In this document: piece after piece, positions 25,079-34,057 of the stretch
How the letters are laid out: each line of letters begins with the position of its first letter
Position numbering within the stretch: the stretch's first letter is position 1
NCBI GenBank assembly: GCA_029239785.1
Contig: JARBUG010000051.1
Coordinates: 1-43,765, forward strand
Direction of reading: 5' to 3'
Source of the DNA: Symbiobacteriaceae bacterium
GTDB lineage: Bacteria; Bacillota; Sulfobacillia; Symbiobacteriales; Symbiobacteriaceae
Length of the DNA: 43,765 nucleotides
Made by a program: the position numbers and the translations under genes
Notes under the pieces: generated by a model
Seen by the model: the letters and a program-made list of their open reading frames with translations, nothing else
Told to the model about the DNA's origin: nothing
The model's database searches: none

Positions 25079-27534
25079 GAATCGACGAGCTGGTACTGAG
25101 CGCCTTTGGGCGCTTTCATGGGGAACGGCTGAAGCTGGGGCCGGGGCTTTGTGTGCTCTATGGAGAGAACGAGGCTGGAAAGAGTACGGTCCAGAAGTTC
25201 ATCTTGGGGATGTTCTATGGCTTCAAGCGGCCCGGGGGGCGGCGGGAGTACACGGCAGATGCCGAGCGTTACCGTCCCTGGGCCGGGGCCGATTATCGGG
25301 GGAGCATGACCTATACGCTGGATACGGGCCGAGCCTATCGGGTGGAGCGGCTCTTTGAGCCCGGGCGGGATATGGCCCGGGTCTTTGACGCGGCCACGGG
25401 GGCAGATTTGACAACCACCTTTGCACTGGACCGGCGTAAGGAGCTGCAGTTTGCCGAGGCGCAGCTCGGGCTGGATGAGGCGGCCTTCCGTTCGACGGCC
25501 TGGGTCGGGCAGCTGGCCGTCGGGCAGTTGGAGGCCGGGCGGGAGCTGGTCGCCCGGGTGGCCAACCTGCAGGAGTCGGGGCGGGAGGATCTGTCGGTTC
25601 GGACCGCGATTTCGTGGCTGGACGAACAAGTGAAGGAGATCGGGACGGAGCGGGCCGCGGCCAAGCCCTACGGGCGGGTGCTTAAGGCGCTTGCCGCCAG
25701 GCGGGAGGAGCTGCGCCGGGCCGAGGCCGCCCGTGAGGAGGTGCGGGGCTGGGAGACGGCCCTGACTGAGTCGCAGGCGGCGCTGGCGGAGATTGACGAG
25801 GAGCTGGCTCTGGTTGAGGGGGCGCTGAGACGGGCCCTGTTGGCCGAGGCGGAGGAGCAGCTGGCCCGGGTGACGGCGGGGAGCCGCCGGATTCGGGAGC
25901 TGCGGGCCGAGGCGGAGGCGCTGGAGGCCTGGGCCGAGGTGCCGGTGGACGGGTTTCTGCGGGTCCGGCAGGTGATGCATGAGGCGGAGGAGGCGGAGGC
26001 TGCGGCGGCGGCGTGGCGGTCGCGGGAGGCTTTGCTTTCTGCGGAGGCCGCTGGGTTTGGCGATGGGGTTTCTGGGACCTTGCTGAGGGAGGCGCTGCGG
26101 GCGCTTGAGGGGGCCGAGGCGGCGGGGCAGGCGTGTGAAGCTCGGGTAAGCAGCGCCGCCGAGGCCGGGGCGCGGCTCAGGGTGGGGCTGGCCCAGGTGG
26201 AGGGGGAGATGGGCGCCCGGCCCTCGGGCGCCCTGGCCCTGGTGCTGGGCCTGGGCCTCGGCGCCGCGGCGGGCCTTGCCGTTTCGCTGGTGGCGGGGCC
26301 CGCCGTGGGCGCCGCTGCCGGGGTGCTGGCTGGCCTGGGCGTCTGGCTCTGGCTCCGGCAGCGTGCGCTGGGCTATGAGCGTCTGGCCGTGCGCCGGGAA
26401 GGGCTCCAGGCGCAGCTCGCCGGGCTTGAGGCTGAGTTGACCACGCTCCGCCGTGCCGTGGCGGAGAAGCAGGCCGAAGCCGCCCGGCTCGCTGCGCTCG
26501 CCGGCGCCGAGCCGGCCGGCCTGCGGCAGGCCTGGGCCGACTGGCAGGCCGGCCGGGAGCGCGCCGCCTCGCTGGAGCGCCAGGCGGCCGACGCAGCGCG
26601 CCGGGCCGAGGCTGAGGGCCTCCGGGCCTCCCGGGCGGCGGCCTCGGCGGCGGCGCTGCTGGCGGAGGCGGGCGTGGAGAGCGCCGCCGACTACGAGGCC
26701 GCCGTCGCCCGGCGGGAGGCCCGGGAGAAGGCCCTCGCCGAGGCCCGGGCGCTGGAGGCCGCCCTGGGCGCCCTGCTCGGCGGCGCCACGCCCGAGGCGC
26801 TCGCCGCCCGCCTCGCCGAACTAAGGGCCCAGGCGCCAGCCCCAGCCCCGGCCGGCCCGACCACCCCTGTCAAGCCCAGCCCCACCCTGCAAGAGGAAGT
26901 AAGGCGCCTCACCGCCCGCCGGAGCGAGCTAAGCATCCGGGCCAGCGACCTGAGCGCCCGCCTCGACACCGCTCTGCGCGACGTCGGCGACCCCGCCGCC
27001 CTCCGCCGGGAACTGGACGCACTCATGGAGGAAAAAGCAGGCTACGATGCCGAACTAGAAGCCCTGGCCCTCGCCCGCGACACCATCTCGGCCGTCAGCC
27101 AGGAACTCCACCGGGAGTTCGCCCCCCGCCTGGGTCAGGCCCTCAGCGGCGCAGTCGCCGCCGTCACCGGTGGCCGCTACACCGCCGCCCGGGTCGACGA
27201 ACAGGCGGCCATCCGCATCGTCACCGCCGATGACCGAACGGTCGAACCCGCCGCCCTCAGCGGTGGCACCGCCGACCAACTCTACCTCGCCCTCCGGCTG
27301 GCACTCCTTGACCTGGTCACCGCCGGTCAGGAGCACTTGCCGCTCCTTCTGGACGATCCCTTCGTCCAATATGATGACAGGCGGGCAGCGGCAGCCCTGG
27401 CCTATCTGGCCGAGGCGGCGCAGAACCGTCAGGTCGTACTCATGACCTGCCACCGGCGCGAAGTCGAACTCGCCCGCGCTACCCAGTTCCCGGTCCACTT
27501 GATCGAACTCAGCAACCCAGCAGCGGAGGCATAG
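25075..27534 (+). CDS. AAA/SMC-like ATPase, YhaN family
   Basis: 819 residues. N-terminal half-site: Walker A YGENEAGKST (about 28-37). A long Ala/Glu/Arg-rich coiled coil covers about 160-720, interrupted near 390-430 by a hydrophobic Gly/Ala/Val stretch (LVLGLGLGAAAGLAVSLVAG) that may be a membrane hairpin, as in YhaN. The C-terminal half-site has signature LSGGTADQLYLALRLALLDL and Walker B LLLDDPF. The start codon overlaps the YhaO-like stop. Predicted partner of the preceding phosphoesterase. Confidence 0.9.
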   Translation: MRIDELVLSAFGRFHGERLKLGPGLCVLYGENEAGKSTVQKFILGMFYGFKRPGGRREYTADAERYRPWAGADYRGSMTYTLDTGRAYRVERLFEPGRDMARVFDAATGADLTTTFALDRRKELQFAEAQLGLDEAAFRSTAWVGQLAVGQLEAGRELVARVANLQESGREDLSVRTAISWLDEQVKEIGTERAAAKPYGRVLKALAARREELRRAEAAREEVRGWETALTESQAALAEIDEELALVEGALRRALLAEAEEQLARVTAGSRRIRELRAEAEALEAWAEVPVDGFLRVRQVMHEAEEAEAAAAAWRSREALLSAEAAGFGDGVSGTLLREALRALEGAEAAGQACEARVSSAAEAGARLRVGLAQVEGEMGARPSGALALVLGLGLGAAAGLAVSLVAGPAVGAAAGVLAGLGVWLWLRQRALGYERLAVRREGLQAQLAGLEAELTTLRRAVAEKQAEAARLAALAGAEPAGLRQAWADWQAGRERAASLERQAADAARRAEAEGLRASRAAASAAALLAEAGVESAADYEAAVARREAREKALAEARALEAALGALLGGATPEALAARLAELRAQAPAPAPAGPTTPVKPSPTLQEEVRRLTARRSELSIRASDLSARLDTALRDVGDPAALRRELDALMEEKAGYDAELEALALARDTISAVSQELHREFAPRLGQALSGAVAAVTGGRYTAARVDEQAAIRIVTADDRTVEPAALSGGTADQLYLALRLALLDLVTAGQEHLPLLLDDPFVQYDDRRAAAALAYLAEAAQNRQVVLMTCHRREVELARATQFPVHLIELSNPAAEA

Positions 27535-27537
27535 TGC

Positions 27538-28971
27538 ATGCACCAGGACCTGATGGCGCTCCTCTACTCGTACCTCTACATCGGCGGTGTGGTCGTTGTC
27601 GGTGAACTCGCCAAACGGGGCGGCATGTCAACCGAAATCGCCCGCAAAATCATCCACGTCGGGGTTGGCCTCTGGATTTTCGGCACCCTGGCCCTCTTCA
27701 CCAACCCCTATGTGGCTGCCATTCCGCCTGTCACGGCGGCGATGGGCAACTGGGTGATCCACAAAAAGCGGCTGCTCCAGTCGACTGAGGCCGAGCCGGA
27801 GAACCTGGGCACCGTCTGGTTCCCCATCTCCTTTGCCATTTTGATTCTGACCATGTGGGATACGCCCACCGCCATTGCCGGCGGCGTCATGGCCATGACC
27901 ATCGGCGATGCGGTCGCCGCTACGGTCGGCATCCGCTGGGGGCGCCGCTCCTACGCCACCTTTGGTGGCAGGCGCAAGAGCCTGGAAGGGTCCGCGGCTA
28001 TGTTTGCGGGCGCCTTCATTTCCATCTGGCTGGTCATGGGCCTCTACAGCGAGTTTGTCGGCCTTGCGGTACTGGCGGCCGTCGTCGCCACCTGCACCGA
28101 GGCGTTGGGCATCAAGGGGCGCGACAACCTCTGGGTGCCTCTGTCTGCCGGGCTGACCATCTACATCGGCATGAACCTCACGCAATCGGTGGCCGACGCC
28201 CTTGGCGCCGGCGCCCTGCTCGCCTCGCTCATCGGCATTCTCGCCTGGATGAAAGGCTCCCTCAGCCCCAGCGGCGTGCTGGGCGCCATCATCACCGGCA
28301 CGCTCCTCTTCGGACTGGGCGGCTGGACCGGCGGCCTGGCGCTCATCGCCTTCTTCATCTCCTCCAGCCTGCTCTCCAAGCTCTTCCGCACCCGCAAGGC
28401 CGAGGTGGAGGCCGAGTATGCCAAAACCGGCACCCGCGACCTGGGTCAGGCTCTGGCCAACGCCGGCGTCGCTTCCGCAGCCATCCTGGCTTTGGCGCTC
28501 ACAGGCGACGCCCGCTTCCTCGGCGCCTGCCTGGGCGCCCTGGCGGCGGCCAACGCCGACACCTGGGCCACCGAACTAGGCGTCCTCTCCCCGTCGGCGC
28601 CGCGGCTCATCACGACCTTCCGGGCCGTGCCTGCCGGCACCTCGGGCGCCATCTCCCTGGCCGGCACCCTCGCCGCCGCAGCCGGCGCCGCCTTTGTGGG
28701 CCTGGTCCCGGCCCTGGTCACGCCCCGCCTCTGGTCCCTGCTGCCCTGGCTGGCCCTCGCCGGCCTGGCCGGCGCCTTCCTCGACAGCATCCTGGGTGCT
28801 ACCGTGCAGGGCACCTACTACTGCCCGCAGTGCCAGAAGGAGACCGAGCAAAAGCGCCACCGCTGCGGCGCACCGACCCGGCTGCACAAGGGCTTCGCCT
28901 GGCTGGGCAACGACCTGGTCAACCTGCTGGCGACCCTGGCCGGCGCCCTGGTCGGCTTTGTCGCCATGTAG
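27538..28971 (+). CDS. Fused dolichol/phytol kinase-like and DUF92 (VTE6-like) membrane protein
   Basis: 477 residues, all membrane. Residues 1-215 resemble the phytol/dolichol kinase and CDP-diglyceride synthetase-like fold (RKIIHVGVGLWIFG, then GDAVAATVGIRWGRRSYATF and RKSLEGSAAMF). Residues 230-477 are DUF92 (NADTWATELGVLSP, GNDLVNLLATLAGALVGF), with the family's Cys pattern CPQCQK...HRCG near 429-443. In plants VTE5 and VTE6, of these two families, phosphorylate phytol in two steps, so a fused protein could make an isoprenoid diphosphate by salvage. This is inference; the bacterial substrate is unknown. ATG at 27538, 3 nt after the ATPase stop. Confidence 0.82.
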   Translation: MHQDLMALLYSYLYIGGVVVVGELAKRGGMSTEIARKIIHVGVGLWIFGTLALFTNPYVAAIPPVTAAMGNWVIHKKRLLQSTEAEPENLGTVWFPISFAILILTMWDTPTAIAGGVMAMTIGDAVAATVGIRWGRRSYATFGGRRKSLEGSAAMFAGAFISIWLVMGLYSEFVGLAVLAAVVATCTEALGIKGRDNLWVPLSAGLTIYIGMNLTQSVADALGAGALLASLIGILAWMKGSLSPSGVLGAIITGTLLFGLGGWTGGLALIAFFISSSLLSKLFRTRKAEVEAEYAKTGTRDLGQALANAGVASAAILALALTGDARFLGACLGALAAANADTWATELGVLSPSAPRLITTFRAVPAGTSGAISLAGTLAAAAGAAFVGLVPALVTPRLWSLLPWLALAGLAGAFLDSILGATVQGTYYCPQCQKETEQKRHRCGAPTRLHKGFAWLGNDLVNLLATLAGALVGFVAM

Positions 28972-28988
28972 ACCATCGCAGACACACA

Positions 28989-29017
28989 ACGCCCCACCGC
29001 GCAGGGGGGGCGTTTTT
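28989..29017 (+). terminator. Intrinsic terminator
   Basis: ACGCCCC pairs with GGGGCGT, with a TTTTT tract, right after the fused kinase gene. It probably ends the operon that starts at 23957. Confidence 0.88.
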
Positions 29018-29099
29018 CTCATTATCCAGAAGGAAAAGTTTGGAACAACTAGAACAATAATCTATGTCGTTTCCAGATGATGGATAAGGAGGGGTCTGC

Positions 29100-29954
29100 A
29101 TGATGCGCCGGGCCGGGGGAGCCCTGCTGAGCCTTGCACTCCTGTTGGCCGCCGGATGTGCCGTCACACCGGCCATGGCTCCCAAGCCGCCGGTCGTCTC
29201 CGTGGTCGACCCGCCCCCGCTGACGCCGGTGGTGGAATCAACGCCTCCGCCCGCACCGCCGTCGCCTCCGCTATCGCCGCCTGAACCCAAGGCCAGTTGG
29301 TTCGTGGAAGGCCACTGGGGCCCCGTCTACACGGATGACGCCGAGGCCAAGGAGCGCAAGGTGGCTGTCCTCACCTTCGATGACGGCCCCTCCCCCGAGT
29401 ACACGAACCTTGTCCTCGACACCCTGAAAGCCCGGGGTGCCAGGGCCATCTTCTTCGTCAACGGCCAAGCGGCCCAGCACCCTGAGCTTATCAAACGCAT
29501 CCTGGCCGAAGGCCACCTGGTCGGCAACCACACCATGACCCACGAAGACCTCCGGAGCCTTAGCCGGGCCGAGCAATACGAGCAAATCGCCGGCCTTAAC
29601 GATGCGGTCAGGGCCATTACCGGCGAGCAGCCCCACTGGTTCCGGGCGCCCTTCGGCTCCTTCAACGACGACACCCTCGCCATTTTGGCCGAACTCGGCA
29701 TGCAACTGCTCAACTGGAGCCACGGCTCCGGCGACTGGATGGACGTGCACGACGGCTACAAAGACCCCGCCATCCTCATCCACGACGTCCTGGCCGAAAC
29801 GCCCCGCAACGCCAGCATGACACCGCTTCACCCCGGCAGCATCATCCTCTTTCACGACACGCTCCGCCATACCGCCGAAGCCCTGCCCAAAATCATGGAC
29901 GGTTTGCAGGAGAAAGGCTACAGCTTTGTCCTTCCCGAACCCTCGCAGCCATAG
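29100..29954 (+). CDS. Polysaccharide deacetylase lipoprotein (NodB domain)
   Basis: 284 residues. Lipoprotein signal peptide MMRRAGGALLSLALLLAAGC, then a Pro-rich linker to about 70. The NodB domain has TFDDGPSPEYT (about 91-101), the metal His pair in NHTMTHEDL, catalytic-site RAPFGSFND and the C-terminal ILFHD. It removes acetyl groups from N-acetylated glycans, probably peptidoglycan, outside the membrane. ATG at 29100 with AAGGAGGGG upstream. A second, different NodB gene lies at 32973. Confidence 0.9.
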   Translation: MMRRAGGALLSLALLLAAGCAVTPAMAPKPPVVSVVDPPPLTPVVESTPPPAPPSPPLSPPEPKASWFVEGHWGPVYTDDAEAKERKVAVLTFDDGPSPEYTNLVLDTLKARGARAIFFVNGQAAQHPELIKRILAEGHLVGNHTMTHEDLRSLSRAEQYEQIAGLNDAVRAITGEQPHWFRAPFGSFNDDTLAILAELGMQLLNWSHGSGDWMDVHDGYKDPAILIHDVLAETPRNASMTPLHPGSIILFHDTLRHTAEALPKIMDGLQEKGYSFVLPEPSQP

Positions 29955-30044
29955 CCGGTTTTTGCGGTCAACCGGCAGGATTTCGTCAATCTTTCGCCAA
30001 GACCTGTATAGTCGCAGGGGTAATCGGATGGAGGCGAATGCAAG

Positions 30045-30830
30045 TTGAGAGTCGCGCTGATTCAGATGGACATCCAGCTTGGGCGCCCGCTGGAGAACCG
30101 GGCACGGGTCGCCGACCTGGTTCGGCAGACCGCGGGACAGGCTGACCTGGTCGTCCTGCCGGAAATGTGGACAACCGGGTATGCGCTGGCTAACCTTTCC
30201 GGCAATCTGGCCGACCGCGACGGCAAGCCGACCGAGGCGCTCCTCTCGGGTCTGGCTGAAGAGTGCGGTATCTACCTGGCCGGGTCACGGGCCGTCGAGC
30301 GCCAGGGGCGCGTCTACAACCTGGCAACGGTACACGGCCCCGACGGCCGTCTGCTGGCCGAATACGCCAAAGTCCATCTCGTTCCCATGATGGAGGAACC
30401 CCTGCACCTGACCCCAGGCGACCGGCTTGCCATGGCCAACATCGAAGGCGTCCGTTGCGGGCTCGCCGTCTGCTACGACCTCCGTTTCGTCGAGATGTTC
30501 CGCACCCTGGCCATTGAGGGCGCCGAAGTGATGATCATTCCCGCCGAGTGGCCGGCCGTCCGGCTCCACCACTGGCGCACCCTGCTTCAGGCCCGGGCCA
30601 TTGAAAACCAGTGCTTCGTCCTGGGCTGCAACCGGGTCGGCAGCGACAGCAATAACGACTTTCCCGGGCACTCCATGGTCGTCGACCCGTGGGGCAACGT
30701 CCTGGCCGAGGGCGACGAAGATGAATGCATCGTCTACGCCACCATGGACCTGGCCCAGGTGGCCGAAGTCCGCACCCGTGTCCCCGTCTTCAAGGACCGC
30801 CGGCCGGAACTCTACCGCCTCGGCGACTGA
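30045..30830 (+). CDS. Carbon-nitrogen hydrolase (omega-amidase/MtnU-like)
   Basis: 261 residues, nitrilase superfamily, with the triad Glu in VLPEMW (about 41), Lys in YAKVHLVPMM (about 110) and Cys in GLAVCYDLRF (about 143). The pattern is closest to the YafV/omega-amidase group, which hydrolyses 2-oxoglutaramate-type amides in the methionine salvage or transamination context. TTG start at 30045 with GGAGG about 10 nt upstream. It has its own terminator and no clear partner gene. Confidence 0.9.
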   Translation: MRVALIQMDIQLGRPLENRARVADLVRQTAGQADLVVLPEMWTTGYALANLSGNLADRDGKPTEALLSGLAEECGIYLAGSRAVERQGRVYNLATVHGPDGRLLAEYAKVHLVPMMEEPLHLTPGDRLAMANIEGVRCGLAVCYDLRFVEMFRTLAIEGAEVMIIPAEWPAVRLHHWRTLLQARAIENQCFVLGCNRVGSDSNNDFPGHSMVVDPWGNVLAEGDEDECIVYATMDLAQVAEVRTRVPVFKDRRPELYRLGD

Positions 30831-30842
30831 ACTGCCCTACCA

Positions 30843-30875
30843 AACGCCCTGCGGGCCAGCCGCAGGGCGTTTTTC
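30843..30875 (+). terminator. Intrinsic terminator
   Basis: ACGCCCTGCGG pairs with CCGCAGGGCGT and TTTTT follows; it is next to the amidase stop. Confidence 0.92.
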
Positions 30876-30881
30876 TGCACC

Positions 30882-30931
30882 TTGACAGTTCGTCATCCGC
30901 CATGATACCTTCCGGAAGGAATGTTCATTCC
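30882..30931 (+). promoter_or_regulatory. Promoter and palindromic operator of the TetR operon
   Basis: A consensus TTGACA lies at 30882-30887, with only a weak -10 downstream. GGAATGTTCATTCC (30918-30931) is a perfect 14-bp palindrome just after the expected start point and is the likely TetR operator. Confidence 0.7.
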
Positions 30932-30952
30932 GCCACACCCGGAGGGAGCGCC

Positions 30953-31534
30953 ATGGAACACCCGAATCCGCAAAAACGTGATACCGTGCTGCAGGCAGCC
31001 CTTGAACTCTTTACAGAACGGGGGTTCGAAGGCACATCTGTCCCGCTCATCGCAGAGCGGGCGGGCGTAGGCGTCGGTACTATCTACCGGTACTTCGCGT
31101 CCAAAGAGGCGCTGGTCAACATCGTCTTTCAGAACTGGAAGACCGTGTTTCACGATACCATGACTCGCAACTACCCGGAGTCGGCGCCCGTTCGCGACCG
31201 TTTCACCTTCCTCTGGCAGCGCATGACCGAATTTGCCACCGCCAACCCCGTCGCCTTTGCGTTTTTGGAGATGCATCATCATACACCCTATCTGGATGAG
31301 GCCAGTTACACCGTCGCCACCCGGCTGGTGGCCTTCCTGCATGGGTTCATTGACGACGGTGTGGGGCAGGGGCTGATTCGGCCCATGCCCAAGGAGGCGC
31401 TGGTGGCCCTGGTTTTCGGCGCCTTCGTGGGTCTCTTCAAGGAATACCGGACGGCCCTGGACCCGGCCCTTGCGGCAGCGGCTGAAGCGTGCTGCTGGGC
31501 CGCCATCGCCACCGGCAAGGAGGAAAGCCCGTGA
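30953..31534 (+). CDS. TetR-family repressor
   Basis: 193 residues. The N-terminal HTH reads ALELFTERGFEGTSVPLIAE, then AGVGVGTIYRYFASKEALVN (about 15-58), and the C-terminal domain binds a ligand. ATG at 30953 follows GGAGGGAGCG. The palindromic operator precedes it, so autoregulation is likely. The next gene, an aldehyde dehydrogenase, overlaps its stop by GTGA and is the probable target. An aldehyde or fatty compound is a reasonable but unproven effector. Confidence 0.9.
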   Translation: MEHPNPQKRDTVLQAALELFTERGFEGTSVPLIAERAGVGVGTIYRYFASKEALVNIVFQNWKTVFHDTMTRNYPESAPVRDRFTFLWQRMTEFATANPVAFAFLEMHHHTPYLDEASYTVATRLVAFLHGFIDDGVGQGLIRPMPKEALVALVFGAFVGLFKEYRTALDPALAAAAEACCWAAIATGKEESP

Positions 31535-32937
31535 CTGCTGCCATTACCCAGCAGCCCCATTCTGGCGAGCCTTGGCTAGACGACCTCGCACAGGAGCAAG
31601 ACGAGTACTTCCATAGCGGGGCCACGCAGCCCTACCCGTTTCGCCTGGACCAACTCCGCCGGCTGAAGGCAGCCATCGCTGCCAACGAGGACCGCATCCT
31701 GGAAGCGCTGCGCACCGACTTGCGCAAGCCCGCCTTCGAGGCCTTCATCGCTGAGGTCGGCTTCCTCTATGCCGAAATCAACCACACCATCAAGCATCTG
31801 GACGGGTGGATGAAACCCCGTCGGGTAGGCACGCCCCTGCAGCTCATGCCGAGCCGCAGCGCTATCTACAGCGAACCCCGAGGACGGGTGCTGATCATCG
31901 GAACCTGGAACTACCCCTTCCAGCTCATCATGGCGCCCCGGGTTGGCGCCATCGCCGCCGGAAACGTGGCCGTGCTCAAGCCCTCGGAACTCGCGCCGGC
32001 CACGGCGTCGGTGCTGAGCGACCTGATCGGCAAGACCTTCCCCCGCAAGTACGTGGCGGTGGTGGAGGGGGGCGTGCAGACATCCCAGGCCCTGCTGGCC
32101 CGGCGCTGGGACTATATCTTCTTTACCGGGGGCGGCCATGTAGGCCGGGCTGTGGCCCGGGCCGCGGCCGAGCACCTGACTCCGATCACCCTCGAACTGG
32201 GCGGCAAGAGCCCGTGTATCGTTGAGGGCGACGCCGACCTCGACCTGGCAGCCCGGCGCATCGTCTGGGGGAAGTTCCTCAATGCCGGCCAGACCTGCGT
32301 GGCGCCCGACTACCTGCTGGTGCACCGCTCCGTGCGTGACCAACTTCTGCGCCGCATGGCCGACCGCATTCGCACCGTCTATGGCGACGACCCCGCAGCC
32401 AGCCCCGACTACGCCCGCATCATCACGGAGCGCCACTTCGACCGGCTGGCCGGACTGCTGCCGGGCGCCAATATCGTCACAGGCGGCCGCATGAACCGGG
32501 CCGACCGCTATATCGAGCCAACCATCGTCGAAGGCGTCGCCCTTGATCATCCCGCCATGGCGGATGAGATCTTCGGGCCGATTCTGCCGGTATTTGCCTA
32601 CGATTCGCTGGATGAGGCGCTCCACATCATCCGGCAACGGCCCAATCCCCTTGCGCTCTACCTCTTCACTCGCAGCCGCAGCACCGAGGAAAAAGTGATC
32701 CGCACCGTACCCTTCGGCGGCGGCTGCATCAACGATACGATGATGCACCTCTCCAACCCGGACCTGCCCTTCGGCGGCCGGGGCGGCAGCGGTATGGGTG
32801 CCTACCACGGCCGGCACAGCTTCGACACCTTTTCCCACCACAAGAGCGTCGTCCGGTCCGCCGGGTGGCTCGACCCCAAACTCCGCTACCAGCCCTATGC
32901 AGGGAAGCTGAGCCTCATCAAACGCTTCTTCCGATAG
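31531..32937 (+). CDS. Class 3 aldehyde dehydrogenase
   Basis: 468 residues. NAD-binding start GTWNYPFQLIMAPRVGAIAA, general base Glu in LELGGKSP (about 222), catalytic Cys in GQTCVAPDY (about 255), and the class 3 C-terminus FDTFSHHKSVV. It oxidises aldehydes, often long-chain, to acids. The GTG start at 31531 overlaps the TetR stop and has AAGGAGG close by, so the two are translated together. Confidence 0.94.
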   Translation: MTAAITQQPHSGEPWLDDLAQEQDEYFHSGATQPYPFRLDQLRRLKAAIAANEDRILEALRTDLRKPAFEAFIAEVGFLYAEINHTIKHLDGWMKPRRVGTPLQLMPSRSAIYSEPRGRVLIIGTWNYPFQLIMAPRVGAIAAGNVAVLKPSELAPATASVLSDLIGKTFPRKYVAVVEGGVQTSQALLARRWDYIFFTGGGHVGRAVARAAAEHLTPITLELGGKSPCIVEGDADLDLAARRIVWGKFLNAGQTCVAPDYLLVHRSVRDQLLRRMADRIRTVYGDDPAASPDYARIITERHFDRLAGLLPGANIVTGGRMNRADRYIEPTIVEGVALDHPAMADEIFGPILPVFAYDSLDEALHIIRQRPNPLALYLFTRSRSTEEKVIRTVPFGGGCINDTMMHLSNPDLPFGGRGGSGMGAYHGRHSFDTFSHHKSVVRSAGWLDPKLRYQPYAGKLSLIKRFFR

Positions 32938-32939
32938 AA

Positions 32940-32969
32940 AAGACCGCCGGACACTGTGCCGGCGGTCTT
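32940..32969. terminator. Bidirectional terminator
   Basis: AAGACCGCCGG pairs with CCGGCGGTCTT, between the convergent aldehyde dehydrogenase and PdaB-like genes. Confidence 0.82.
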
Positions 32970-32972
32970 CGC

Positions 32973-33767
32973 TTAGCTGCCCGCAGGATAGCGGGTATGA
33001 ATGAAGCCGTTGTCATCCACCCCGTGCTGACGGATCAGCGGGTCGAGGAGCAGGAACTGATAGCCCTGCTGCTTTAAGGTCTGAATCACCGTGGGCAGTG
33101 CCTGATCCGTCTGCTTGCAGGAGTCGCTGGCGTGCATCAAAATGATGGCGCCGGGGTGAATCAGCTTTGTTGACCGCTTGATGATCGTATCGACGCCGGG
33201 GTTCTTCCAGTCCAGAGAGTCGACGGACCAGATGACGGTGGCGTAGCCCAGGTCCTTGGCGCCCTGCACCGAGTTCTTGTCAAAGGCCCCGTTCGGCGGG
33301 CGGATGTAGGTCGGCGCTTTCCCGGTCAGCTCCTCCAAAATCGCGTGCGCCTTGCTGACGTTGCGCGCCGTGCCCTCCCGGCCGAGCTTGTCCAGGTCGA
33401 CGTGCTCCTGTCCGTGGCTCTCGATCTGGTGTCCATCGTCCTTGATGCGCTTGACCAGCGCTTCGTGGTTTTTGGCCCACGGCCCCGACAGGAAGAAGGT
33501 GGCCTTCACGTTCTCCTGCTTCAGCACATCGAGGACTTTCGGGGCCATGGCCTGCCCCCACGAGATGTCAAAGGTAAGGGCGGTCACCTTCTGGGTGGTC
33601 TTGGCCGAGTAGATGGGGCGCAGGGTGGGCTGCAGGGCCGCGTTGACCGGTGCCGTGTCGTTGTGCTCTGTAATGGGCGCCAGCGTGGGCGTGGCGCAGC
33701 CTGAGAGCACCAGGGCAGCCGACAGCGCAGCGGCGCTGCAAGTGAACCAGGCTCGCGTAGATTTCAT
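32973..33767 (-). CDS. PdaB-like polysaccharide deacetylase lipoprotein
   Basis: 264 residues. Signal peptide ending in lipobox LVLSGC (Cys24), linker, then a NodB domain beginning TFDISWG (65-71) instead of TFDDG, a feature of the sporulation PdaB/YlxY group. Further motifs are ATFFLSGPWAKNHEALVKRI, SHGQEHVDL, IRPPNGAFD and ILMHASDS. The altered Asp suggests weak or different activity; the family is linked to spore cortex or cell-wall maturation. The start is the ATG at 33767 (MKSTRAWF), with AAAGGGG upstream. Confidence 0.88.
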   Translation of the reverse strand: MKSTRAWFTCSAAALSAALVLSGCATPTLAPITEHNDTAPVNAALQPTLRPIYSAKTTQKVTALTFDISWGQAMAPKVLDVLKQENVKATFFLSGPWAKNHEALVKRIKDDGHQIESHGQEHVDLDKLGREGTARNVSKAHAILEELTGKAPTYIRPPNGAFDKNSVQGAKDLGYATVIWSVDSLDWKNPGVDTIIKRSTKLIHPGAIILMHASDSCKQTDQALPTVIQTLKQQGYQFLLLDPLIRQHGVDDNGFIHTRYPAGS

Positions 33768-33846
33768 GTCAGGACCCCTTTGCCGCTGAGGTGTTGTCAT
33801 ACTTTAGCGTGTCTACGGGTCGCCCGCGGCATGCATCTTTTAGCGC

Positions 33847-33876
33847 TTGCGCCGGGCAGTTCAGCTATGATATAGT
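33847..33876 (+). promoter_or_regulatory. Promoter of tRNA-Sec
   Basis: TTGCGC, 18-bp spacer, TATAGT, ending 27 bp before the mature tRNA 5' end. Confidence 0.55.
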
Positions 33877-33903
33877 CAAGCCTGTCCCCGGTAAATCGCA
33901 TAT

Positions 33904-34001
33904 GGGAGTAGATCTGGTCCTGGTGGCCGGCACGGTCTTCAAAACCGATGTATCGCAGTGATCCTGCGATGGCTGGGTTCGATTCCCAGATACTCCCGCC
34001 A
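33904..34001 (+). tRNA. selC: Selenocysteine tRNA, anticodon UCA
   Basis: 98 nt with encoded CCA. The acceptor stem GGGAGTA pairs with TACTCCC, discriminator G. The D stem is 6 bp (CTGGTC with GGCCGG), longer than in normal tRNAs. The anticodon loop CTTCAAA carries TCA. A long variable arm has a 7-bp stem ATCGCAG/CTGCGAT. The T arm is CTGGG-TTCGATT-CCCAG. The long D stem and variable arm are the hallmarks of tRNA-Sec read by SelB and charged through SerRS and SelA. No selA, selB, selD or selenoprotein gene is visible in the window. Confidence 0.95.
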
Positions 34002-34007
34002 GAGCAT

Positions 34008-34047
34008 GGGCCCAGGATGTTTGCACAGTGCATACATCCTGGGTCCC
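34008..34047 (+). terminator. Intrinsic terminator of tRNA-Sec
   Basis: GGGCCCAGGATGT pairs with ACATCCTGGGTCCC, one mismatch, starting 6 bp after the CCA end. A T-rich tract follows. Confidence 0.8.
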
Positions 34048-34057
34048 TCGTTGTGTT

